Shown here: positions 47,106 to 57,541 of the stretch, piece by piece
Numbering within the stretch: position 1 is the stretch's first letter
Layout: each line of letters starts with the position of its first letter
Source of the DNA: Ectocarpus siliculosus
Lineage: Eukaryota > Sar > Phaeophyceae > Ectocarpales > Ectocarpaceae
Assembly: GCA_000310025.1 (NCBI GenBank)
Contig: FN649735.1
Location: 4,292,209 to 4,356,208, forward strand
DNA: 64,000 bases
Direction: 5' to 3'
Made by a program: the position numbers and the translations under genes
The notes under the pieces: generated by a model
Seen by the model: the letters and a program-made list of their open reading frames with translations, nothing else
Database searches by the model: none
What the model was told of the DNA's origin: nothing

Positions 47106-50100
47106 ATGAGGGGAACGCGCGGGTTGGTGCTGTTGCTAGCGCTCTGCGATCTTCGAAGCGAGCAGCAGCAACAGCGGGCGGGGGGATGCCATCATCATCA
47201 TGCGCTTGCGTTTGTCCACGCGCCGGCGATGCCGAGAGGGAGAGGGAGAGGAGCAACCGCCTTGAGTAGCAGCTGTCCTGCCGACGTGGCGGCAGCGAGG
47301 AAGGCGACGTCGGTCACGATGACCACGGAGCCTTACCGTGATGTGGAGAGTCAGGAGTACAAGTCGAAGTCCAACCAGCCGTGGCAGCTCAAGTACCACG
47401 ACATCAAGACCAGGAGAGATGCTGCCGACGCTAGGTCTAAGGTCAGTTGCCCCTTCTTTCGTGGTTCGTGGAGTGTAGCGTGCCGCACGGGTTTTTGGGG
47501 CGGCGTTCGAGGCACCGTTATCGCAATAGTTCCTTCCGTTGGGGGATTCAAAAATATGGTTTCATGCAGCATGTTCCGTCCCGCCTTTCCCCATTAGACT
47601 AATATCCACGTGCGACGGTCCCTAGAATGACATGTATCCGCGTCAGCTGTTGTTGCATGGTGATGCTCCTGGAGGTGTTCGAAATCTCTCCTGGTCCTGT
47701 GTTCAATTTGGGGGCGAAACTAAGCTAAGAGGGGAAGCGCCAATGAGAACGCCGGGCTTGCCTGCCGAGATAATCTGCGCTCGTTTTGCAGTCCTGCTGT
47801 GTACATGTAGTTCACAGGTTTCGTTTTTTTTATTTGTTGGACTACAATCTGTGTAGATTTTGTCAGACGCTCTACGAATTCGTTCCCACGATACTGCTGA
47901 ACCTAGAGTGCTGCTGATGATGTACAAGCCCAGGATAAGTTAGCGATGTTCCTGCTGACCCTCGCAGTATGAAATGAGGCGCCCCCACGTGGGTAATGGC
48001 TCAACAAGACCAACAGTAGCATACGTCACCACTACACTCAACTACTAATAGTCACCACTACACTCAACTACTAATAGTCACCACTACACTCAACTATTAA
48101 TAGTCACCACTACACTCAACTACTAATAGTCACCACTACACTCAACTACTAATAGTCACCACTACAATACAGAAGTGACGGCCCGCTCCGAACAAACATA
48201 TTCCTTGACAAGAAGATCTGGTATGCGTACGGTGGTCTCTCTGTGGTTGTATGTATGATTACCTGGTGTCTCATAATATAACCGAGACAATCGAGTCGCC
48301 GACGTTCGGAAAATTGACAACAGTAAAATAAAAACGTGAGCACGGGCCATTCGTCGGCTGTACTGCTCCTGACCTCCTGACGGGATTGCAAGTTGACGAT
48401 ATGGAACACCCGCGCTGACTCATGAGGCGGAGAGTACACATCCGCCAGAATGACGCAGCAGTAACAACCCAACACGAGTGTCAGCGGTAGTTGGCCGCGG
48501 TGCCTCTCCTATGATGCTACTGCCGTATTTAACTGATGAGCCTATTCAGCAATAGCTGACCACAGTGCTTCTGCTATGATGCTGCTGCTGTGCTTGCGTG
48601 ATACACTTGTTTACTCGCTGTTCCCTCTAAAGGCGTACGATGGGCCGCCTTTGAAGATCATTGTCACCGGAAAGCCGTCGAGCGGAAAAGGCAGCATCAG
48701 CCCGATGTTGTCGAGAGCCTACCGAGGGGTGTACATTGCTTCCGGGAATCTGCTAAGATCAGAGGTGTGTAAGTCCTCCAGAAATATTGTTCGCCCATTG
48801 TCTTTCGTGTCTTGTTGCTGTTGATGCTGCTGTCGTTGTTGTTGTTGTTGTTGTTGTTGTTGTTGATGGATGATGATGATGAATTCCGTGTTTCTCGTTT
48901 TTGCCCCTAAAAAAAACGGTCCTGTCAAAGGTTCTCGGCCTTCTGCAAGGCCTCCATTAAAAACAGCAACCCCGACGAACGCGCGCTCATGTCAGGCGCC
49001 AGGCCGTCAAGCAGGGCACTCTTTATCTTCGTTCATGATGATTGTGTAACAGGCACAGAAAACGTCGATTTGGGGGGCTGACTCCTAACAGCTTGGTGAA
49101 TACGGTTGCGATGAGTGCGTGTATCCTTAATACATACCACCATGTTAACCCTCGTTACTTTTTTGCTACTGGTGGGGAGTTTGATCTGCGGACGGGGGGG
49201 GCAGCCGCTTGATGTTGGAAGCATTATGCCACCGACAGACATGTCACGTCTTTCAATCCGCGAGAGATATCATGAGCCCTTCTTGCAACGTTGGACACAC
49301 AGGCCCAGGCGGAAACATCGCTGGGGAGGAGAGCGAACGAGTTCATGTCTCGGGGGGAGATGCTCCCGTCTGAGGTTGTGTTGTCGCTCGTCACCAAGAG
49401 GCTGGCGCAGAGGGACTGCGCGCAGAACGGATGGATTTTAGACGGTACGGTACGTTGGGCGTTCCGTCACCGACGATGATGCGGATGAGCCTTTCCCCTA
49501 AAAAATCCTATTTAGCCCAGATCCTAACTCTGTTCCTTACCGTATGGCGCTGACTCTGAGTGGTATGCACGGGCACCACGAATATATTACATCCTACTAT
49601 AGAATGGTATATCCCTCTGCCGTTTACGGTATATACATGCATGTACCGTCATTTTATATGGTTGAACGACGCTTGTTGGGGAAGCCTTCTCGCCGAGATG
49701 GCTGTCATGCCCGTTTGTTTTTGGGCTTGCCGCTCGTTCTCCCGCTGTTGTTTGAGCCACGTAGACGGCTTTGACTTTCATTTGAGAACAACAGCATGGT
49801 TGGCCAGCGTCAGCGGCGGCAGATTGAATACACACGTTCACGACAGCAACTTTTATGTTCGTGCGTGTTGTCTGCGATAGCTCAAGGAGCTGGCCGTAGA
49901 GCGTGTTTGTACTTGTAATTTGTTTTCATTCACACCGTGGTCGCCGAATACCTCACGGCGCTTCGCGGTTGGTGACGTGAGAGCCTGGTGCCGGTGAGAA
50001 CCCGGCGTGCTCCGTCCCGGCGTGCTCCGTCCCGGCTTTGTAGGGATGCGAGGTCAATGGTCTAACGACTACGGAATGCACGACTATGAGTACACTCCCC

Positions 50101-51732
50101 CCCCCCCCCCAGTCACACCACTCTCCCCCCTTTCCCCCTTTGGGGTACATGTCGTCCTAAAAACGTTCCAAGATCGCTCCAAAGAACGTGGCGCACATAC
50201 ACCTATCGGAAATTTTACCGTACTCGGTCTTCAACCCCTGCACTAATCGTGAGTTGTTGTTTTCGCCGTGTTTCCTGTGCTCGCCTTGGATCTTGAAGGA
50301 CCTTTAGCACGCTCCAGCTTCACTGACTGACTTGCTCCCCCCCGTCCCCTGTCCCATCGGTGTGTGGCGAACGCCAATTTTGGTGAGAAGGGTTTCCAAG
50401 AACGCGGGGACAAGCGGCGGATCTTGGCGGAGAAGACATCGTGCCGGACTTAATCGTCATGCTGGAGCGGCCGGATGGACTGGTGAAGGAATTCAGCCTG
50501 GGGCGATGCACAGACCCCACCACAGGGGTGATCTATCATCCCAAGGTAATGCGTGTGTCTGTCTGTCTGACTGACTGTCTTTCGTGCTTCTTTTTTTTTG
50601 GCGAATCGTTTGGCTGAACCGGAAGTTGGACGGAATAATCATGATAGGGTTGAGTTTGAATGCGAAACGGCTCTGGTTGGTTGAAGCTGAACTGCGGGCG
50701 AGTTACTTGGACTGCTCTAGTATTGCGCATTGAATTGCGATTTTGCCCTGATTGGCTGAGACTTGCGTGGAGATACCGGCGCTGCTGCCCTCCCCAGTAT
50801 CTGCCCATGTGAGATGTGAGTACTGACTAATCTCGGTCGTGCCCCACTGCATCCGTTCGCTTGGGGTTTTGATTGCGTCTCGTGTCTCGTGTTGGCTGCG
50901 ACGCGTTTCGTTCCGATTCGCGGGCGGTTTCATGAAACGCTCGAGAAGTTCTCGCCGCCCCCGCCGGACGTGGTGCCCCGCCTGACTTGGAGAACCGACG
51001 ATACGAAAGACGTCATCGAAAAGCGCCTCAAGCAGGTGAATCGACTGTCATGATTTGATCATGTGACGCGTGTGATGATGTGACTGGTGATAAGACAAGA
51101 GAAGAGAAGTGGCTGTTGAGGCACGCGTGAGATGACGTACGTCATGTTTCTGCTGGTTCATGACGTAATGGAACAATTGAGAGGTTTCGTGGATACGTCG
51201 ATCATGCTCATGCTCGATTTTTTTCAGTCGATGGCATCGTCGCTGTTTCATGTGCTTCCTTCCCCCTGACCCACGTGACCAAACAAACTAGCCGGTTTCG
51301 CTGCTCGCCGAATCAACGCTACATTAATTCACTCTGTGTCTGAAAGACCACTCGATGCCTCTGGCCTCAGAAATAACAATAAAAACGGCAATGAAAGAAA
51401 ATACACCAACAGCAGCACTCGAACGCGGTACACATCCTCCACTTCAACGTTACGGTCGTTGCTGCGGCCTGCGCGTACTGTGTAACCTAGCTGGCCATGT
51501 TTCCCCCCTCCCCTCCCTTCTCCGTTACGTTGCGGACGTGAACCAGTACGCAGAAACCTCTGAGGGCATCAGGGAGGCATACGAAGACGTCCCTCGCAAG
51601 GTGGTGGACTCCTCCAAGAGCGACCTTGACACATTTGCAGAGGTGTGCGATTTCGTGGAAGAGGTGGCCAAGGCTAAGGCGGAACGGCTGGGTCCCGAGG
51701 GGATGCGTGAGATTCTGGAGATGGTGGGTTGA
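47106..51732 (+). CDS. Adenylate kinase, probably plastid-targeted (345 aa, six exons)
   Basis: Exons, all phases consistent: 47106-47441, 48633-48764, 49303-49444, 50391-50545, 50949-51035, 51547-51732 (TGA). Reaction of the family: ATP + AMP to 2 ADP. Seen: P-loop GKPSSGKGS (residues 125-133); NLLRSE in the AMP-binding part; GWILDGFPRT, the adenylate kinase signature with the Asp and Arg; LID segment DPTTGVIYHPKFSPPPPDVV; LTWRTDDT with the conserved Arg and Asp pair. The N-terminus has a hydrophobic core (GLVLLLAL) followed by HALAFVHAPA, close to the ASAFAP cleavage motif of stramenopile plastid proteins, then an Arg/Ser/Ala-rich stretch, which suggests bipartite plastid targeting. P127-S-S replaces the more usual P-G-S/A in the P-loop. 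Introns hold a 26-bp minisatellite and a poly(C)-tailed repeat. Confidence 0.92.
48026..48165 (+). repeat. 26-bp minisatellite in adenylate kinase intron 1
   Basis: Five near-identical units of TCACCACTACACTCAACTAC + TAATAG, plus a partial sixth, follow head to tail. Only one or two substitutions separate the copies, so the array is young or homogenised. Confidence 0.95.
48837..48867 (+). repeat. (GTT)n microsatellite in adenylate kinase intron 2
   Basis: About nine GTT units followed by GATGAT repeats lie about 70 bp behind the exon 2 donor. Confidence 0.85.
49941..50110 (+). mobile_element. Poly(C)-tailed dispersed repeat, copy 3 (adenylate kinase intron 3)
   Basis: The block matches the last about 165 bp of the copies at 28318 and 31228 and ends in about 15 Cs. 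It is 5'-shorter than the other two and carries a private 15-bp tandem duplication (CGTGCTCCGTCCCGG twice). The same orientation as the host gene is seen in all three copies. Confidence 0.75.
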
Positions 51733-52288
51733 GAATGGAGGGCCTGCCGCTCTGATGCAACAGAGAGTCGCAGGCATGCGTGCATGCAATCAGCACAAGT
51801 ACAAGACAGTGCACGATACTCAGTTGCGCGTTTGCGAACACCATCGTTGATTGGTCGATGTTTTCGGAGAAACACTGGCGCCAGGTGGTGGTGGTGGTCG
51901 TGGTGGTGGTTGTTGTCGAAATGGTCTCGTCCCGTGTTTTCTGGCGCCAGTCAGTGTACAGTGTACATCTTTCGGTGAACACGGCTAACGCATCACCCGG
52001 GGTGAGTCACACAGCAGGAGGAAGGTGTGCATAAGACAGGGACTCTTCTTTTTTTTTCCGTCGGTCTGGGACAGACGATGGGACACCCGCCTCGTACGGC
52101 TGGAGTTAAGGGTAAGGGTTCAGTCCATGATGATTTTGCTCCTTTTGCCGTCGTCGTTGTTGTTTGCGGTTGCTTTTGTGATTGCCGTCGCCGCTACATA
52201 TTGCTATCGCTGTTGCTGATGGCGTTGCCGATGTCCGCGTCGTTGTTACCGTTGTTCTTGTTGCTGGCGCCATCAGGGGGACATAAGA
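51733..52288. other. Short intergenic region between adenylate kinase and Nudix gene
   Basis: The two genes run in the same direction, 556 bp apart. A possible upstream coding start for the Nudix protein exists at 52078 (ATG in good context, followed 33 bp on by a GGTAAGG donor-like site), but it is not supported by any motif. A GGT/GTGG-rich run lies at 51886-51912. Confidence 0.4.
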
Positions 52289-55200
52289 ATGTCGGACGTT
52301 CAGAGGCTGACGGAGGAGGAGCAGCGAGCCTTCGAGGAGCAGCCCACCCTTCTTGCCGCGGCCCAGAGGTGCAACCGCTACGTGGCATCGGACTTCACCC
52401 CTGTCTACGTCGAAGACGTCAAGGTGAGGATGATCAACAACAATATCATCATCATTAACCACGACAACATTTTGTGCTATCCTTCACCTCTAACGTACAT
52501 ACATAACGCACACGTCTTGGGCGGTTCGTCTACCCCTCGGCGTGTGCGTGCGAAGGTGGGAGCGGTTTCCAGCCAGTTCGCCAGCGAGCTCAACCTCTTC
52601 TCCAGCGGCGACGCGGTCATGTACAGGGCGAGCGTCCCGGGGGCCGGGCCCGTGGGCATGGAGGGTCCCGCGTACGTGCTTGCGCCTTACGCCGCCAGCG
52701 TGGAGGAGAGGACTCGCGTCGTGAGCGGTCTTGTGCAGGGTTTGGTTGATACTGGCGCCATCCCGAAGGGGGCCCTGAGGAACGAGCTCCAGGTACTGTA
52801 GGTGTCTGTTTGTCGATACAGTACAGTAGTACAACAGGTTTCTGAGTGGGGTGGATGTTACACCTGCAGTGCCTTTAACCTCGCAATACGAAAATAAGCG
52901 TAATGTCCTTGTGTTACCCTTCTGCATGATGGACATCGGCTGATGCATACATCAAAACACGTACGGAAATGTGTAGACTGGCGCCACAACAGAAAGAAAG
53001 AACGAGACACCCACATCGCAACACCCATATATGATATGATACGATAGGGTTCCTACGTAGCATTGGGCGCGTGAGTTCAAAACAAGCTTCGGCCCTATCC
53101 CATTCCCTTTCCTGTGTTTTTGAACGTATCGTCGTCGCCCCCCTGCCTCTTTCCACCAATGCCATGATTCTGCTGTGCCCCTTATTCGCGGGTGGTCCCC
53201 TGTGTGCGTGCGACGACATGCACGTGCATGCTGTACGCGTATCGTATGCACATTTTATGCATAGGACGTGCGGTCGGCGACCGGAAAGCTGAGCGTGACA
53301 GGAGACGTGCTGTTTCGGCTAGAAAGAGCGGCGATGATCCACTTCGGTGTACCGTCGTACGGCGTACACCTCAACGGATACGTCAAAGCCACCGGTGAGC
53401 GATGCGGGATAGAAGTGGACAACCCGCAAAACAAATGTGGGAAACCCCGGCGAAACGCCGATGGAACAACCTGTGCTTCTTGTGTGGTTCTGTCGCGTAG
53501 AAACGTATTTAGAACCGGTCGTTCTACATTGTCAAAAGAAAGTCCCGACCGTAAGAGTATCGTGACATCGCAGCTACTTGGAGCTGTGCTAAACCTATCA
53601 CGTTAACTGGTTTGTTGTCTGGCAAGAATTGACCCGAATATGGCTCGCGGGAAGACAAGCAGTCGGGCAGGGGTGCAAATATTTGTAGAGTGAGGTCGAA
53701 ACAGCTTCAACTCTGCGACCTGCAAATGTTCCAACCTTTCGGTGCCTATTCACGGCCTACACAATCAGTGATTTGACCTCCCCATGATTTGGCGTTTCTC
53801 TACGTGTGCAAGTTCACACGATCGAGACGGAATTGAGCGATTTGAGTGAAGCTTCCCGGGAACACAAGCCCATCAACGAATCAAGCTAGCTCCGGAGGAC
53901 CCTGCTCCGGTGACAAAAGAACCGGGGGCAGCAGTAGCGTAGAGGCGGCGTGATTGGTCACATGGTTGCAGTGACTCCTCCTCCGTCTTGCGTCTTCCAT
54001 CCATGATGCCATCCTTAATATTGTTGTTGTTTTTTTTGTCATCTTTTGTACCGACATGGGCCCTTTGCTCTTGCCCTGTACCCCATGACGCTACGCTAGA
54101 TACCGAGCCAATGAGGGTGTGGATCGGCGTGAGGAGCGTGAGCAAGGCCACCTACCCCGGCATGTGGGATCAGATGGTCGCAGGGGGGCAGCCGGCTGGG
54201 ATGGGGTGAGTCCCTATTCTTGGTGTCCGTGTAGCCCCCGATTAGCCCTACATTTCGGGCAGCAAGAATGAGGTGCGTGCGTCTCTTATCTATTTACTCT
54301 TATTCTTGTTGACGTTGAGTTATTGGCAAGATGTCGAGGTCGGGTTCTTTCGACCACGTACTGCCCACGTACTAGCACGTACCCCCCAAGGGGAACATAC
54401 TGCGGCGGCGTACCGGCAGCAGTTTCGCAGCGTTATTTTTTGCGATTTTTGTCTTTGTTGTTCTGTGTCATTGTCTTGAGCATTGTTTACCGTTTCTGAG
54501 GGTTTGTTTTTGTTTTTGTCTGTGTACAGGTTTAAGGAGAACATGCAGAAGGAGTGCGAGGAAGAGGCGAGTCTCCCTTCCAGCCTGTCCTGCAAGATAC
54601 AGCCTACCGGCCAGGTGCGTAAACTTCGACTATTCAAAAGGCTTGGCCTCGTGTTACGTAGGGAGATGATAAGAAACAGTTCTCCCTCTACCCTCGGACA
54701 AGTAATAAAAAAAAGCTTGGTGTTGGTTACTTAGAAAGATAAAAAAGAAAAGGTACAGGTAGATTCACCTGTGCACAATAGTGCCCTTGGACAACGGCAG
54801 GTTGCGTTTCATGATTATCTCGAAAAAATATAGAAAGAACGAGCTTCCTTTAGACGTTGAAACTCTGCCGGGTCACGAACGAACGAATCACACGTGCATT
54901 TCTTTATCTCTCTCATCTGCACATGTGTCTCCTGAATCACAAGCACTGGTCTGGGCAGGACAGGAACCGTGTACGGTGGGACAGTAGGTTGGCAAACGAA
55001 TCGCGACTGAAACCCGCGCGTGTGACAGGGGACCTTGAGTAGGACGTACGTACAGCTAAGAACGCGTTCGCTAGAAGTGCAAGTAGAGTCTACCGCGGAT
55101 TGGACGCTCTTGTGGTAGTGCAAGAGTTCAATGGCGTAACAGCATTGTTGAAAGCGTATCGACGTTCGATATGAAACTACCGACGTCCACCCAAACACAT

Positions 55201-57541
55201 GAAAACATCAATCAATACGCGTTTTATTGAAGCTGTTAGGCTGTTTAGATTAACTGCTGCAACGCGGCGTTTGCCTACGTTCTTGCACACGGTGTGGTAC
55301 ACGCGTGTTTTTCGTTTTGCTTCATTTTCCCTCTCTCTTTGTGTTTCTTGTCGTTTTTTTTTCGTCATGTTGTGTCTTGTGTGTCTACCTTGGATAGTTC
55401 TTGGTCTCACGCCCTCTTTTGTTTTCTTTTGCTCCCTCTTTTTTATTGATTGTTTTCGAAGGTTTCGTACCGATACGGCACGAGGAAAGGGTTGAGCACC
55501 AAGTTCTTGTGCGTCTTCGACCTCGAGGTTCCGGAGGACTTCGTACCATACAACGGGGATGGCGAGGTAACGTCCCCATCCCCCCCAGCAAATATGCAAA
55601 AACAAGCACAAGAGTCGGAAGAAAGTATCACAAAGTTTCGGCATAGCCCCCTGCACGATATAGTCTAATGACTCGAATGGCAAATAATTCTATGCTATGA
55701 TACCCGAAAAGTGATCGCCAACGTTAAGACGCACACAGGGAAGGGGGCACGGCAGCTGACTGACTTGCCGAGATGATAGATGATAGATGGTAGACGATGG
55801 ATGTGACAGCAACATCTTGGTGGTGTGTGTTTTGTGTTTGGAAGAAGGAGGGAAGTATGCCAGGAAAACATTTTTGTTTGTTAGTCTTGAAGCTGCTGCG
55901 TTGTCAGCACTCTCACGATGGCGGCAAGCAACACAAAGCACCCTCGCCTCCGGCAAACGAGAGAAAGGAGAGAACAACCGCCGCATTAAGTGTTTCAGCA
56001 GCTTGTCTTAGCTTTCGAAAGAACAGAGCAGAAGGTGGAAGCGGTTTCATGTCTTCGGCAGCGTTAACGTCAACGATAATGTTCGTTGCCGCGGAAGGGC
56101 TGCCTGTGTGGTACGGTACGGTACGGTACGGTACGGTACGGTACGGTACGGTACGGTACGGTACGGTACGGTACGGTACGGTACGGCGGTACTGTAGACT
56201 ACTTGGGGTTCGGGAGTTAGGTTAGGGTGTGTGGTTGTTCTGGACGAAAATTCGCACTATTATATCTTATCACGCTGCTCCCTCTCCTCTCAGTGCGTGT
56301 TCCTCTCCATTCGGTATCTCCGGTTGAAACCCAAGCGTGGTGTTTCCTCTCCGTTGTATTGTCGTCCTGGCGTTATGTTTCCTATCAATCTCAAATTCTT
56401 CTGTGAGTATCTTGTCGGACGATGTGTAGCGCTGCAGGTACAAAAACATTGAAAAACAAAACCTCCCCCGTGTCAATGCAGGGAGCCCTGATGACAAGCA
56501 CGGATCGTAATTTCTAAGAGCTGATTTTTGTTGTTGTGTTTCCGTTTTCCTTTGTGTATTTGCTTCTTAATGCTGCTGATAACCATGGCATATAGGTCTT
56601 GGTCTTCTTGTGGTTTGCGCTGATGTCTCTTTTTCGTGATGTGCTTGTATGAGTTGCCGACAACCATGGATCATGTTTTGCTGCTTGATCTTCTTGTGTT
56701 TTTTTGTTGTGTGTGTGCTTGTCTAGGTTGCGGACAACCATGGATAATGTTTTCGCTGTTTGTTCTTTTGTTTTTTCTGTAACCCCTTTGCTTTTGGTCC
56801 CCTATGAAGGTGGAGGAGTTTATCCTCATGCCCGTGGAGGAAGCCCTCAAGACGATTAAGACCGACCTCGCCAGATGGAAGCCCAACTGCGCCTTGGTCA
56901 TGATCGACTTCGCTCTTAGACATGGTTTCCTAGACCCAGACCACCCGGTAAGGAACCAGCCACTCAAAGGCTGTCTGCCTTACCTTTCTACCGTAATATC
57001 CATCTTATTAATCCTCGTCGACCACATTATTGTATTTGTCTCTGGTGTCGGTGCTATCTATATGGATATGTCCTGCCCGAAATGGTCAATAGCAATACGA
57101 ATATAGAAACAAACACCCCCCTTCACACTTTTTTCAGTGCGTCTTGTGAACACGACGGTACATTTTTTGTCGATTTGCGGCTTGCTTCGATCTCCCCGCA
57201 CAAAGGTGCTACTGTAATGATACAGTAGTGGTCCCGGTATAATGCCGGTTGAAGCGAAATCGCCTGGCACAGATGGAGTATTCAACTTGTTACATACCTG
57301 AAGAATGCTGGTTGCCCGCTATAATGCCGGGTTGCTCCGACCTCCTCCGTCCAAATGTGATATACATGCATACCCCCCGATAATCTTCCCAGGGTGCCAT
57401 GCTGTCTGTTTCTAAACCTGTATTCCTCTCTTTCCCCCGCATGTGATTTACTCAACGTATTGACCCTCCATGTTTCATTTCCAGGATTATTTGGAGTTGG
57501 TTCACCAGTTGAGGACAGGGCACACAGCATCCACCTTCTAG
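52289..57541 (+). CDS. Nudix hydrolase of DUF4743/thiamine-diphosphate type (330 aa, eight exons)
   Basis: Exons, all phases consistent: 52289-52423, 52556-52792, 53265-53394, 54100-54205, 54530-54614, 55462-55566, 56810-56947, 57485-57541 (TAG). The N-terminal half (CNRYVASDFTPVYVEDVK; MIHFGVPSYGVHLNGYVK) matches the DUF4743 domain that precedes Nudix in this subfamily. The Nudix box is GGQPAGMG...KECEEEASLP: the K-E-x2-E-E core is kept, while the first Glu of the textbook box is replaced, as is usual in this subfamily. Close relatives (plant NUDT20/24, yeast YJR142W) hydrolyse oxidised thiamine diphosphates, so thiamine damage control is the likely role, by family inference. No clear transit peptide is seen from this ATG; an upstream exon could exist. 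Confidence 0.93.
56110..56187 (+). repeat. (GGTAC)n pentanucleotide microsatellite in Nudix intron 6
   Basis: About 15 perfect GTACG units occur between exons 55462-55566 and 56810-56947. Each unit contains a GTAC palindrome. The perfection suggests a young, length-variable locus. Confidence 0.95.
57223..57302 (+). repeat. Small dispersed repeat, copy related to 40053-40130
   Basis: TACAGTAGTGGTCCCGGTAT opens the copy and AACTTGTTACATACC closes the shared part. It lies in the last intron of the Nudix gene. A second, partial core (GCTATAATGCCGGG) follows at 57319. A TA-CAGT start is compatible with a Tc1/mariner-type MITE. Confidence 0.65.

Noticed and set aside
48026-48165. Possible CRISPR array
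   Set aside because: The units are contiguous 26-bp tandem repeats without unique spacers, and they lie in an intron of a eukaryotic gene.
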